Source of the DNA: Mycobacterium stomatepiae
Lineage (GTDB): Bacteria; Actinomycetota; Actinomycetes; Mycobacteriales; Mycobacteriaceae
Direction: 5' to 3'
Assembly (NCBI RefSeq): GCF_010731715.1
Contig: NZ_AP022587.1
Span: forward strand, 4,836,001-4,900,000
Length of the DNA stretch: 64,000 bases
In this document: positions 34,902-43,439 of the stretch, piece by piece
Position numbering within the stretch: the stretch's first letter is position 1
Layout: every line of letters starts with the position of its first letter
Made by a program: the position numbers and the translations under genes
The notes under the pieces: generated by a model
Database searches by the model: none
Told to the model about the DNA's origin: nothing
Seen by the model: the letters and a program-made list of their open reading frames with translations, nothing else

Positions 34902-36047
34902 ATGACGAACGACGTTGCCATCATCGGCGTGGGCCTGCATCCCTTCGGCCGCTTCGATAAGACCGCGATGGAGATGGGCGCCGAGGCCATTGACGCGGCG
35001 TTGACCGATGCCGGTGTGCAGTGGAAAGACATCCAGTTCGGCTTCGGCGGCAGCCACGAAGTGTCCAACCCGGACGCGGTGACCCGCCTGGTCGGACTAA
35101 CCGGCATCACCTTCACCAACGTCTTCAACGCCTGCGCCACCGCGGCCAGCGCGATTCAGCAAACGGCCGACACGATCCGGTTGGGCAAGTACGACATCGG
35201 CATCGCCATCGGCCTGGACAAACACCCCCGCGGGGCGTTCACCGACGACCCCGGCAAGCTGGCGCTGCCGCAGTGGTACGCCCAGAACGGGCAGTTCGTC
35301 ACCACCAAGTTCTTCGGGATGAAGGCCAACAAGTACCTGCACGACCACAACATCTCGCAGGAGACGCTGGCGCGGGTGGCCAACAAGAATTTCCGCAATG
35401 GCGCATTGAACCCGAATGCCTTCCGGCGCGAGGAGATCTCCATCGACGAGATCCTCAACTCCACCGTGCTCAACTACCCGCTGACCCAGTACATGTTCTG
35501 CGCACCCGACGAGGGTGCCGCGGCCGTCATCATGTGTCGCGCCGACATCGCGCACAAGCACACCGACAAACCGGTGTATGTGCGCGCCTGCGAGATTCGC
35601 ACCCGGACCTTCGGAGCGTATGAGGTGCATGCCACGTTCGCGCCGCCGGATGAAGACGTCTCGCCGACGGTGTACGCAGCCAAGGCGGCCTACGAAGCCG
35701 CGGGTATCGGGCCCGAGGACGTCGATATTGCCCAGCTGCAGGACACCGACGCCGGCAACGAGGTCATCCACATGGCCGAGACAGGTCTGTGCGCCGACGG
35801 TGAGCAGGAGAAACTGCTGGCCGACGGCGCCACCGAGATTCACGGCTCGATGCCGGTGAACACCGACGGCGGGCTGATCGCCAACGGCGAGCCGATCGGC
35901 GCCTCGGGGTTGCGGCAAATGCACGAACTGGTGCGTCAGCTGCGCGGCGAGGCGGGCGAGCGTCAGGTGCCCGGCAACCCGCGGGTCGGCCTGGCGCAGG
36001 TGTACGGCGCTCCCGGCACCGCATCGGCGACGATCCTGTCGCTCTAA
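34902..36047 (+). CDS. Thiolase-like (SCP2-type lipid-transfer) protein
   Basis: 381 residues from ATG 34902 with GAGGAGCC upstream. Thiolase fold of the SCP2/Ltp group: VAIIGVGLHPFGRFDKTAME, NACATAASAIQQTADTIRLG (nucleophile-region Cys) and the C-terminal VNTDGGLIANGEPIGASGLRQ with a final GAPGTASATIL. The last region lacks the GHP and C-x-G motifs of true thiolases, as in retro-aldolases such as Ltp2. With the DUF35 partner it could cleave a hydroxyacyl-CoA. Its stop overlaps the stop of the ercc3 relic. Confidence 0.87.
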   Translation: MTNDVAIIGVGLHPFGRFDKTAMEMGAEAIDAALTDAGVQWKDIQFGFGGSHEVSNPDAVTRLVGLTGITFTNVFNACATAASAIQQTADTIRLGKYDIGIAIGLDKHPRGAFTDDPGKLALPQWYAQNGQFVTTKFFGMKANKYLHDHNISQETLARVANKNFRNGALNPNAFRREEISIDEILNSTVLNYPLTQYMFCAPDEGAAAVIMCRADIAHKHTDKPVYVRACEIRTRTFGAYEVHATFAPPDEDVSPTVYAAKAAYEAAGIGPEDVDIAQLQDTDAGNEVIHMAETGLCADGEQEKLLADGATEIHGSMPVNTDGGLIANGEPIGASGLRQMHELVRQLRGEAGERQVPGNPRVGLAQVYGAPGTASATILSL

Positions 36048-36130
36048 AGCGCCGGTCCCAGAAGGTCATCCGCGTCGCGAACGATGTAGCCATAGCCCTG
36101 CACGGTCAGGAAGTCCTGTCGGTGTTCAGC
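36044..36130 (-). pseudogene. Relic of the 3' end of an ercc3 (XPB helicase) gene
   Basis: 28 codons plus a TAG stop on the minus strand. They end in QGYGYIVRDADDLLGPAL, against QGYGYIIRDADDLLGPAI at the end of intact ercc3 (43489). Over 68 aligned bases I count 57 identities. The stop overlaps the thiolase stop, so the thiolase gene once abutted an ercc3 3' end here. No ercc3 sequence lies further upstream. Confidence 0.85.
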
Positions 36131-36192
36131 GACTGAGATCGAATAGATCGGGTGTCAGCGGATCTCGAAATCTTTGATGTCGAGTTGGGTCG

Positions 36193-36612
36193 TTAGTTAT
36201 CCAGTCCGGAGCCGATGTAGGCAACCGCGACGAGTTCGATGCGGCCATGCGGGAGCGCTACTACCTGGTACGTCGACCGCGGCGGAAACGGCGCCGCGAA
36301 GAGCTCGGCTTGTACCGCGTTGAGGGTTCGGAGGTCGCTCAAGTCTGTCAGCATGGCAGTGAGCATCACGATGTCCTTGAGGCTGGCACCAGCCTCGAGG
36401 CAAATCGCCTCAAGGTTGCGGAAGGCTTGTCGGATTGCCGCTTCGGGGCTCTCGTCGACGACACGTTGCTCGTGCTGATTGGTGGCGAGTGTGCCCCCGA
36501 TGTAAACGATGTGGCCGATTCGCACCACCTGCGAGAAATTGCCGATGTTGATGCCCGCGTTGTCGGGCGCATCCGCGGCGTGGACGAAACGCTGTGTCGG
36601 AACGTTATTCAT
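36193..36612 (-). CDS. RidA (YjgF/UK114) family protein
   Basis: 139 residues from ATG 36612. RidA fold: GINIGNFSQVVRIGHIVYIG, AIRQAFRNLEAICLEAGASL, and the substrate-Arg segment FPPRSTYQVVALPHGRIELV. RidA enzymes hydrolyse reactive enamine/imine intermediates, and some relatives are 2-aminomuconate deaminases. It has its own promoter-like TTGACA with a palindrome over the -10, and the ATG lies at or near the predicted transcript start. Last gene of the island. Confidence 0.87.
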   Translation of the reverse strand: MNNVPTQRFVHAADAPDNAGINIGNFSQVVRIGHIVYIGGTLATNQHEQRVVDESPEAAIRQAFRNLEAICLEAGASLKDIVMLTAMLTDLSDLRTLNAVQAELFAAPFPPRSTYQVVALPHGRIELVAVAYIGSGLDN

Positions 36613-36618
36613 AGCATC

Positions 36619-36648
36619 ATTGGTACCAATGCCGTTGTCCTCTGTCAA
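36619..36648 (-). promoter_or_regulatory. Promoter with operator before ridA
   Basis: On the minus strand, a perfect -35 TTGACA (36648-36643), a 17-nt spacer and TACCAAT as -10 (from 36626). The -10 lies within the perfect 12-bp palindrome ATTGGTACCAAT (36619-36630). A start point near 36613 would make the ridA mRNA leaderless. The palindrome would suit the GntR regulator of the island. Confidence 0.5.
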
Positions 36649-36665
36649 TTGATGCTGTCTGTGAA

Positions 36666-36681
36666 TTATGTTGCGACATAA
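36666..36681. promoter_or_regulatory. Palindrome upstream of ridA promoter
   Basis: Perfect arms TTATGT and ACATAA around TGCG. The rest of 36613-36918 (306 bp between ridA and the hydrolase gene) shows no gene that I can support. Confidence 0.35.
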
Positions 36682-36918
36682 CATCTTTCGTACTCTCCTT
36701 ACAAATTCATGTTTACGAGAACACTTCTCAGATCTAGCTGTCCCATCGGAACACGTTTTGTGCAACGGTTTATGCCGCTACGAAAGTGGCTAGAACTCGC
36801 AGCGGCGCCGATGGTTTCTGCGTTTCCGCTCACTGGACTACTCAGCAGCGGCCAAGGTTCGGACTAAGAGGCCGGGCTGCTGTCCTTGAAAGTCGCGATA
36901 ACGGACGGCTACGCGCAG

Positions 36919-37629
36919 CTATATCAGTCCGTGAATAAAAGTGCTTATGGCAGAGGCTACTTCGTTCTTGTCATAGTCGATGGTCGCGAGATGCCCTCCT
37001 TTTTCGAGAAGGACGGTCGACGTGTCAGGCATCGTCGCGGAAAGATGGTCTGCTGCAGCAGTCGCGTCGAGAACGTCGTCGTTGCGGCTTGCCAGGATGA
37101 GAGTGGGGATCTTGATGGCGGATAGGGAGGGCTGAACTTCGTCGACAGCGTCGAGCGCTGAGAGGAAGGATGCAATGGGAACGGCTCCGTAGTCCGCGGC
37201 GGAGACTTGGGGGTCCTTGATATCTCCGCCGAAAGGCGTAAGCAGCGTCTCGCCCCTGGCAACCGCCTCTCGAAGCTGCCGTTTTAAATCTGGTGTGGGG
37301 CAAATAAGTGGGTTGATCAGTACGAGGCCGCGGATGTGTTCTTGCAACGGCGTGGCGAGTGTTAGAGCGAGAGTGGCGCCCATCGAGAGACCGATCACAA
37401 CCAGCGAGTTTGATCTGTCAAGCGTCTCTGTTGCAGCACTTTGAGCTTTGGCGAGCCAGTCGTCCCACGTGGTGCCGTACATATCGGCAAGGACCGTGCC
37501 GTGGCCGGGCAGTGTTGGTGTCGAGCAAAGATAGCCGAGCTCCGATAGGTGTTCGGGCAGCTCACCGAATATCTTGGGGTTTCCGGTGAGTCCGTGTAGG
37601 AGGAGGATTGCCGGTTTTGAGGGGGTCAT
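36919..37629 (-). CDS. Alpha/beta hydrolase (carboxylesterase/monoacylglycerol-lipase type)
   Basis: 236 residues from ATG 37629 with AAAAGGAG upstream. Catalytic triad: Ser in GLSMG, Asp in SRNDDVLD, His in KGGHLATIDYD; oxyanion loop LLLHGLTGNP. The size and motifs fit Est30-like esterases. A gap of 213 bp separates it from the RraA gene. In the island it could open an ester, lactone or amide. Confidence 0.88.
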   Translation of the reverse strand: MTPSKPAILLLHGLTGNPKIFGELPEHLSELGYLCSTPTLPGHGTVLADMYGTTWDDWLAKAQSAATETLDRSNSLVVIGLSMGATLALTLATPLQEHIRGLVLINPLICPTPDLKRQLREAVARGETLLTPFGGDIKDPQVSAADYGAVPIASFLSALDAVDEVQPSLSAIKIPTLILASRNDDVLDATAAADHLSATMPDTSTVLLEKGGHLATIDYDKNEVASAISTFIHGLI

Positions 37630-37842
37630 GGTTGTACTCCTTTTGAGGTTCCGACCGTCGGTTGTTGACGGTCTGCTGGCGATGTGACTCGTACTACGTG
37701 AGCCGGGGTGGGCGAAGGCATAGGCGATCGCCCTCGTTGCGACGGGCAGTACGCCGCTTTCGGGTAACTCCTACCGATGCTGGTTAGTCGGGGTGACCGA
37801 TTATGAGACGCCACAGCGCTTTAAGGCCGGACGCGATAAGCA

Positions 37843-38520
37843 TCAAACATGTCCGAATCTGGCAAGGCACTCCTGCAGAGAGAAGCCTTCGGCGATTGCT
37901 TGCCGCACAAGCACTTCGGCGCTGGTGAGCGCCTCAGCACGGACAAGTACGCGGTCGATCAGCTTTGCCGGGATGACTAAGGCGCCGTCGGCGTCAGCGT
38001 GAATGAAGTCACCAGGGTTCACAGTGACGTGATGGGTGGTCGCCCCGGGCAGGTAGACGGGTTGGTTGTAGTGGGTGACTTTCCATCGTCGGATGGACTG
38101 AATGGGCGATCGGTAGCGACCAAACACGGGAAAGCCATGTTTGCGTAGCCATTTGAGATCACGTACGCCTCCGTCGACGATTGCTCCGACAGCACCGCGT
38201 TCTGCCATTCCGAGGGCAATGAGTTCTCCGAAGTAGCAGATACCAACGCCTGCTCCCGACCATACGGTGATGTCACCCGGAGATATGTCGGCACATGCCG
38301 CCATTTTGGTGGGGTCGCCATCGCCGGTGTAGGGCAACATCGCACCGGAAATGGTGAATGCCCATCCGGCAAGAGAGTCTCCAGCCAGCGCGCCTAGCGC
38401 CGGGTCGAGACCTTGGTCGTGGTAACCGAGTTCGTCGAGGACATCACCCACGTTCGACGTATCGATTGCCAAGAACCGTGTTCGGATGGTTTCGCGTTGT
38501 TCAGCGGTGGTGGTGTTCAT
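37843..38520 (-). CDS. RraA-like / 4-hydroxy-4-methyl-2-oxoglutarate aldolase family protein
   Basis: 225 residues from ATG 38520. RraA/HMG-aldolase fold with the motif GAVGAIVDGGVRDLKWL (metal and substrate Arg-Asp) and PGDFIHADADGALVIP. Family members cleave 4-hydroxy-2-oxo acids to pyruvate or decarboxylate oxaloacetate. In this cluster a role late in a ring-degradation path is plausible. N-terminus DTSNVGDVLDELGYHDQ is typical. Confidence 0.85.
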   Translation of the reverse strand: MNTTTAEQRETIRTRFLAIDTSNVGDVLDELGYHDQGLDPALGALAGDSLAGWAFTISGAMLPYTGDGDPTKMAACADISPGDITVWSGAGVGICYFGELIALGMAERGAVGAIVDGGVRDLKWLRKHGFPVFGRYRSPIQSIRRWKVTHYNQPVYLPGATTHHVTVNPGDFIHADADGALVIPAKLIDRVLVRAEALTSAEVLVRQAIAEGFSLQECLARFGHV

Positions 38521-38557
38521 CGATGAGTAGGTCCTTCCATGCTTCGGGAATGGTCGG

Positions 38558-39343
38558 TCAGATACTGGGAATGAGTCCGTCGTCGACGCGGAGGATGGAT
38601 CCTGTGATGTAAGAGGCGCGAGCGCTGGCCAAAAAGGCTACGGCAGCACCGTATTCGGCGGGATTCCCATAACGACCGAGGGGAATGGCAGCGGTACTTG
38701 CCGCAGCCACGTCTTCGACCGTGGTGCCGTCACGTTCCGCTTTGGCTTCGTCAAGTGCGGTGATTCGGCCGGTAGCGATACGACCCGGGACAACAATATT
38801 GCTGTTGACGCCGTCGCGACCAATCTCTGCGGCAAGAGTCTTTGACCACCCTGCCAGGGATGCGCGCAAGGAGTTCGATAGTGCGAGGTTGGGAATTGGG
38901 CAGGTGATTCCTGACGACGTGCTGGTGATGATGCGGCCCCACCGGCGGCGGCGCATCGCAGGTAGTACGGCGGCGGTGGCGGTAACGACCGGGATGACCA
39001 GAGCATTGAACCAGGTGTTCCAGTCGGCGCCGGCGATCTCAGTGGCCGCTATTGGCGGAGGACCGCCGGTGTTGTTGACCAGAATGTCTACATCGCCGTA
39101 CCGATGCGGCAGGTCAGCGAGCATCTCGGACAAGCTTGTAGCATCAGTGAAGTCAACAACTAGGGGAGTGAAGTCGAGCTTCTCATCGCTTATCGACGCC
39201 GAAACTGCGGTAAGAGATTCAGCGTTGCGATCGGCGCCGAGCACGCGGACACCTTCACGCGCTAGCGCCAATGCGATGGCTCCGCCGAGTCCGCCCCCGG
39301 CGCCGGTGACAAGGGCGACCTTATCGATTATTCCGAAATCCAT
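38558..39343 (-). CDS. Short-chain dehydrogenase family protein lacking the usual Tyr/Lys
   Basis: 261 residues. SDR Rossmann start VALVTGAGGGLGGAIALALA, NNTGG in place of NNAG, and the Ser region IITSTSSGI. The expected YxxxK is replaced: the segment reads ALSNSLRASLAGWSKTLA, so the catalytic Tyr is Leu and the Lys is absent. A known SDR subgroup has such LSNxLR sequences, but the mechanism is unclear. Same strand, 24 bp after the aspartate-dehydrogenase-like gene. Confidence 0.85.
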   Translation of the reverse strand: MDFGIIDKVALVTGAGGGLGGAIALALAREGVRVLGADRNAESLTAVSASISDEKLDFTPLVVDFTDATSLSEMLADLPHRYGDVDILVNNTGGPPPIAATEIAGADWNTWFNALVIPVVTATAAVLPAMRRRRWGRIITSTSSGITCPIPNLALSNSLRASLAGWSKTLAAEIGRDGVNSNIVVPGRIATGRITALDEAKAERDGTTVEDVAAASTAAIPLGRYGNPAEYGAAVAFLASARASYITGSILRVDDGLIPSI

Positions 39344-39367
39344 AATATGCCTTCAATAATCGGAGAA

Positions 39368-40195
39368 TTAGGTTGCCAGGCGCAGCGTGGCCGCTGTTTT
39401 GGCGAGGTGGGCTACCACGCTTTGAGCGGTGATTCGGCCTGTTTTGGGGTTCTCGGTGGGGATGTTTGCAATGCGGATGTGTAGATCAGCGGAATCCGAG
39501 CGCATGTCCACGATATGGGTATTGCGGTCAACTGTGGGGTCGGCCCACACCCGCAAGGTGGTCTTGTCCGGTCCGATCCCGGCGAGGGAAAGTGCCACGG
39601 CGACATTGAGATTGGCCGGGAATCCGGTGGCCGCTTGGCGAGCGTTTCCCTCGAAAAGCAGCATCGGTTCACGCAATGAGCGCAGCTCGTCGTCGCGACC
39701 GCGCAGGTAGGGGGCGCCGATCAAGCTTGCGATCGGTTTGCGCGTGGTCATCGTGACTTCGAAGATGGTGCCGTGAGCTGCCGCCTGGACTGCGTCCAAT
39801 CCCGCGATCGCTCCGGAGGGCACGCTGATAACGGCTCCGGTTTGGTGAGCGCGCTCAACCAGGCTCCAATGTTCCAGCAGTGCACTCGAACTCAGGACGA
39901 CAAGACGCTTTCCTGCCTCGATAGTTGGTGTGGCGATCGTGGTGAACAGGGATGCCGGCGCGCATTCGATCACGAGGTCAGAGCAGGGTTCGATCTGGTC
40001 GGCATCCACCACGGGGACTGGTGAGGTAAGCGTTCGGGAGAAGTCTTCAGCGAGCTTGGTGCGCCGGGCGCTGATCGCGGATAGACGGTAGCCGGCGATG
40101 CCTTTGTCGATAGCTCGGGCCACAACGCTTCCGACAGGTCCGAGCCCGACGATTCCGACGCGGAGGGGATTCGGGGTGGTGACGGAGGCAGTCAT
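39368..40195 (-). CDS. L-aspartate dehydrogenase-like NAD(P)-dependent oxidoreductase
   Basis: 275 residues from ATG 40195, overlapping the amidase stop. NAD fold VGIVGLGPVGSVVARAI; NadX-type active region SGAIAGLDAVQAA, ANLNVAVALSLAG and DRNTHIVDM with the conserved His. NadX oxidises L-aspartate to iminoaspartate, or runs in reverse to aminate an oxo-acid. In a catabolic island it may remove or handle amino nitrogen. Substrate unproven. Confidence 0.82.
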   Translation of the reverse strand: MTASVTTPNPLRVGIVGLGPVGSVVARAIDKGIAGYRLSAISARRTKLAEDFSRTLTSPVPVVDADQIEPCSDLVIECAPASLFTTIATPTIEAGKRLVVLSSSALLEHWSLVERAHQTGAVISVPSGAIAGLDAVQAAAHGTIFEVTMTTRKPIASLIGAPYLRGRDDELRSLREPMLLFEGNARQAATGFPANLNVAVALSLAGIGPDKTTLRVWADPTVDRNTHIVDMRSDSADLHIRIANIPTENPKTGRITAQSVVAHLAKTAATLRLAT

Positions 40196-41608
40196 TGGTT
40201 GCTTTCGAGTGCAGGGGCAGGGATGGGAAGGATTGACGTCGAACACTTTTGGAAGGCAGCTGCCACGGTGAGGACTGTTTGGTCGGCAAATGGTCTTCCG
40301 GCAAGTTGCAGGCCTACGGGCAAGCCATCGGCGTCGGTGCCCGCTGGGACGGTGATGGCCGGAAGGCCGAGGAAACTAAACGGGCGTGTCGTGCGCAGCA
40401 GGCGTGACGTCGTCTGCGCGGCATCTTCGGTCGCGGCGACGATGGTAGGGGCGGTGTCCGACGTCGTATTGGTTGCGAGGACATCACGCTCGTCAAAGAC
40501 CGTGTTGAGGAACCGTGCAAGCGAAACGCCCTGGGCGCACAACGCCCGTACGTGATCCGCGCTGCTGGTGACGAACGCGTGATGCAGTCGCGATCGTATT
40601 GCCGCGGGATAGTCGTTGGCGGCATTACCGAAATGGTCTCCGTGAACCGCTGCTGCTTCACACCAGGTCAGTAGTGATCCGGCTCGGTCATAGTCTCGAA
40701 GCGGTCTCAGATCCACTTCGACGAGTTGTGCACCCATGGATTCCAAGAGCTCCCAGGACGCTTCGATGTTGGTGGCTATGTCTGGGCTTGACTTCTCACG
40801 CAGGTAGGCAGAATCGATGCCGATTCTTGTGTTGTGCAAGTTGGCATCTACTTGTGCCAGCGGCTGGATTGGTCGGCACTTGATGGATGCCGGGTCTGCC
40901 GGATCGTGCTCGGCCATCACCGCTAGCGCGAGGGCTACATCCTGCACCGTCCGAGCGATGATGCCGATGGTGTCTTGGGACTGAGACAACGAGATTGCAC
41001 CCCGCCGCGATATGCGCCCAAATGTGGGTTTGAAACCGACCACGCCACACAGAGCAGCGGGAATTCTGACTGAGCCCCCCGGTGTCGCTGCCGATCGCGA
41101 TGGGTACCGCACCGCTTGCGACGACTGCGGCCGACCCGCTCGATGATCCACCGGCAATGCGAAGTGGGTCGAAAGGATTGCGCACGTGGCCGTGGTGGGT
41201 GTTGAGTCCCGTTGCCAAGTAACCGTAGGGGTCGAGGTTGAGCCGGCCCAGCGTGATTGCGCCTGGACTATCGAGCTGGTCGAGGCATGGTGTGTCATCG
41301 TCTGCGGTTCGTAGCGATGAACGGCTCACTCCTAGCCCGGCTGGTTGTCCGTTACGCGTGAACATGTCCTTATACGCATAGGGGACACCGGCTAGCGGTA
41401 ATGATTGCGGGATAGGCGTTTTCATAACCTGATCTATCCGCGCTGCCACATGACGCGCTCCTCGCTCGTCGAGACTAACGAAACAGTTCGTCGACGCCTG
41501 TGCTAGCTGGCTGGCTTCTATCGCGGACTCGACCACCTCGGTGGCGCTTAGGGTTTGGGAGCGCACGCCGGCGCAGATCTCGACGGCAGTCAATGGTTGT
41601 CGGCTCAC
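40192..41608 (-). pseudogene. Amidase (GatA/AtzE type), frameshifted
   Basis: From GTG 41608 the amidase-signature protein is intact through Lys (PYAYKDMFTR), GGSSSGSAAVVASG and SDTGG. There the run of six C on the plus strand (41075-41080) shifts the frame. One base fewer gives SDTGGSVRIPAALCGVVGFK and continues to the natural end at 40192 (GLPVGLQLAGRPFADQT). All Ser-cisSer-Lys residues are present. Coupled by GTGA to the AtzG-like gene and by ATGA to the next. Either a pseudogene, a slippage-controlled gene or a sequence error. Confidence 0.85.
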
Positions 41609-41811
41609 GCGCTCGCCTCACGTCTGAGGAGTTCCCGGAATTGCCCGATCTCCAGCAGGGCTGTTTCGTCTTTGATCATCGAATTCACGGTTGAGCGAAC
41701 GGATCGGATTGTCGAGCTGATTCGGGCAGCTTCAGAGTCATCGACGATCACGCCATGCTCTTGCAGTATCGGGCGGATGCTGGCGGATCCTGATGCGTCG
41801 TAGTCAGTCAT
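41605..41811 (-). CDS. AtzG/GatC-like small subunit of the amidase
   Basis: 68 residues from ATG 41811, overlapping genes on both sides. A short helical protein with ILQEHGVIVDDSEAARISS and NSMIKDETALLEIGQFREL. Small GatC-like proteins (AtzG, DUF4089 type) are encoded just before AtzE-type amidases and bind them. The position and helix pattern fit this, but similarity is weak. Confidence 0.5.
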   Translation of the reverse strand: MTDYDASGSASIRPILQEHGVIVDDSEAARISSTIRSVRSTVNSMIKDETALLEIGQFRELLRREASA

Positions 41812-42716
41812 GAACGCGCCGCATCCGGAGGCGGACAGAGGTGGGTGCGGTAGTAATCGGCGATTCCGCCGGGTGTGGTGAACCACACGGATTCTCGTTG
41901 GCGTTGTATATGTTCCAAGGCCCGTCGGAAGTGGTGCAACCGGAACGGCTGGCCGACGATGAAAGTATGTATCGAGATACCAAGTACGAGGGGCTGTTCC
42001 AACGATTGTTGCCGCATCTCGTCGAATGATGCGACGACCATATCGGCAAATTTGTCCGCGCTGCCATGATGCAGGACGACCATCGGTACGTCGTTGACTT
42101 CATGGGGGTAGGGAACGCTGAGAAGTGGGCCGGTACGGGTGTTGAGCCAAACTGGTTGGTCGTCCATCGGCCAATCCAACGTGTATCGAAACCCACGCTC
42201 TGCCAAGAGGTCCTCGGTGATTGCGCTCGGATTGGCGCCGGGACTCATCCACCCTTGGGGTGGGTGCCCCTCGTAATGTGTGATCTTTGCAAAGGTTTCA
42301 TCGATGATGGCTCTTTCGGCATCTTCATCCAGCCCGTTTGGATGGATTGAGTTCGTTCGGCCATGCGCAACAAATTCCGCCCCTTGTCCGCGGAACCGGT
42401 CCATTAGTGCTGGGGCATGCTCGTAGGCGGCGGTGTTCAGGAGCACGGTCGGTGCGATCCCGTACTGATCGAGAAGATCTGCGATTCGGAAGCCGCCTAC
42501 TCTGTTCCCGTAGTCCCGCCATGCCCAGTTGTAGGTATTGGGGTGATCGAGCCCGGGCGAGTAAGACAAACCCAACCCATCCTCGTTGTACGAGAAGTGT
42601 TCCGCATTAACGGCCACATATAGGGCCAGGCGTTTGCCGTCCGGCCAGCAGAAGTCCGGCCGATCAACTATTGCCGAGTACTTGAAGCGGCCGTGGGTGG
42701 GCAGCGCAGGCATCAT
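41808..42716 (-). CDS. Polysaccharide deacetylase family (PuuE/allantoinase-like) hydrolase
   Basis: 302 residues from ATG 42716. NodB-like fold: DFCWPDGKRLALYVAVNAEHF at the start (as in PuuE allantoinases), GVRTN-type region HGRTNSIHPNGL, GWMSPGANPSAITEDLL, and the later His in GISIHTFIVGQP. PuuE-type members open cyclic amides such as allantoin rather than chitin. Overlaps both neighbours by ATGA. It is likely an early hydrolytic step of the island pathway. Confidence 0.85.
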   Translation of the reverse strand: MMPALPTHGRFKYSAIVDRPDFCWPDGKRLALYVAVNAEHFSYNEDGLGLSYSPGLDHPNTYNWAWRDYGNRVGGFRIADLLDQYGIAPTVLLNTAAYEHAPALMDRFRGQGAEFVAHGRTNSIHPNGLDEDAERAIIDETFAKITHYEGHPPQGWMSPGANPSAITEDLLAERGFRYTLDWPMDDQPVWLNTRTGPLLSVPYPHEVNDVPMVVLHHGSADKFADMVVASFDEMRQQSLEQPLVLGISIHTFIVGQPFRLHHFRRALEHIQRQRESVWFTTPGGIADYYRTHLCPPPDAARS

Positions 42717-43399
42717 CGTTCTCCGTATGCTTGGGCGATTTGAGCGCGTTCTTGGATCGCGCGTAAATGTGCGGCCATTGCCGTCTTGGCCCCTTCGGCG
42801 TCCGCCGCGGCGATCGCGTCAACGATCGCCCCGTGCTCAGCGATAGGCGCGCCCAGCCCGCCCAGCCGTCTGGCTGTCTTGACTGTCTGCTCGAACTGAA
42901 GCTCGCGAAGCTGACTGATCAATCGCACGTGCAGTGAATTCCCGGTCATCTCGGCGATCGCCGTGTGAAAGCGGAGGTCGTTGCGCACCCACGTCACGAC
43001 GTCGGCGTCCTCGCTGTTGGTTGCCGCTAATTCGAGCAGCTGATCCAGCTGCTTAGTGCTCCTGCGCTGTGCTGCCAGACCGGCGCCAGGGACCTCCAGC
43101 ATCGATCGCACCTCAAAGAACTCGGTAGAGGTTGTTCTACCAAGTAGGGACAACCCTGCGTCGGTACCGGTCGCACTGGTAACGAATGTCCCTGCTCCCG
43201 AACGGCTCTCGATCATTCCTGCCGCACGCAGCCCGCCGAGGGCTTCGCGGAGCACCGGGCGAGACACGCCGAACGACCGAGCCAAGGCGATCTCCCCCGG
43301 CAGCCGATTTCCCACCGCGAAGTGCCCCGACCGAATCAGCGTGACCAGCTCGTCTCGTACCGCGGTCGCCGACGTCGTCCGCCGGATGGGCGCCGGCAT
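42713..43399 (-). CDS. GntR family (FadR subgroup) transcriptional regulator
   Basis: 228 residues from ATG 43399. GntR winged helix: NRLPGEIALARSFGVSRPVLREALGGLRAAGMIESR. The FCD ligand domain follows with metal-binding His (LRFHTAIAEMTGN, then EHGAIVDAIAA). First gene of the island operon and probably its ligand-responsive repressor. Confidence 0.9.
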   Translation of the reverse strand: MPAPIRRTTSATAVRDELVTLIRSGHFAVGNRLPGEIALARSFGVSRPVLREALGGLRAAGMIESRSGAGTFVTSATGTDAGLSLLGRTTSTEFFEVRSMLEVPGAGLAAQRRSTKQLDQLLELAATNSEDADVVTWVRNDLRFHTAIAEMTGNSLHVRLISQLRELQFEQTVKTARRLGGLGAPIAEHGAIVDAIAAADAEGAKTAMAAHLRAIQERAQIAQAYGER

Positions 43400-43428
43400 G
43401 GTGGGCGATTGGTCCTGGATCTGTCAAA

Positions 43429-43439
43429 CTGTAATACAG
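43429..43439. promoter_or_regulatory. Candidate GntR operator
   Basis: CTGTA-A-TACAG, perfect arms, 30 bp upstream of gntR, containing the GT-N3-AC core common for FadR-type regulators. A half-site ATTGGT at 43408-43413 recalls the palindrome before ridA. Confidence 0.4.

Noticed and set aside
36044..36130. A clean phage-style att duplication at the ercc3 3' end
   Set aside because: The two copies are only about 84 percent identical with no long exact core, and no integrase is present; kept only as a possible mechanism.
37626..37814. A 62-residue frame between the RraA and hydrolase genes
   Set aside because: Ser/Pro/Arg-rich, no start signal, overlaps the hydrolase start.
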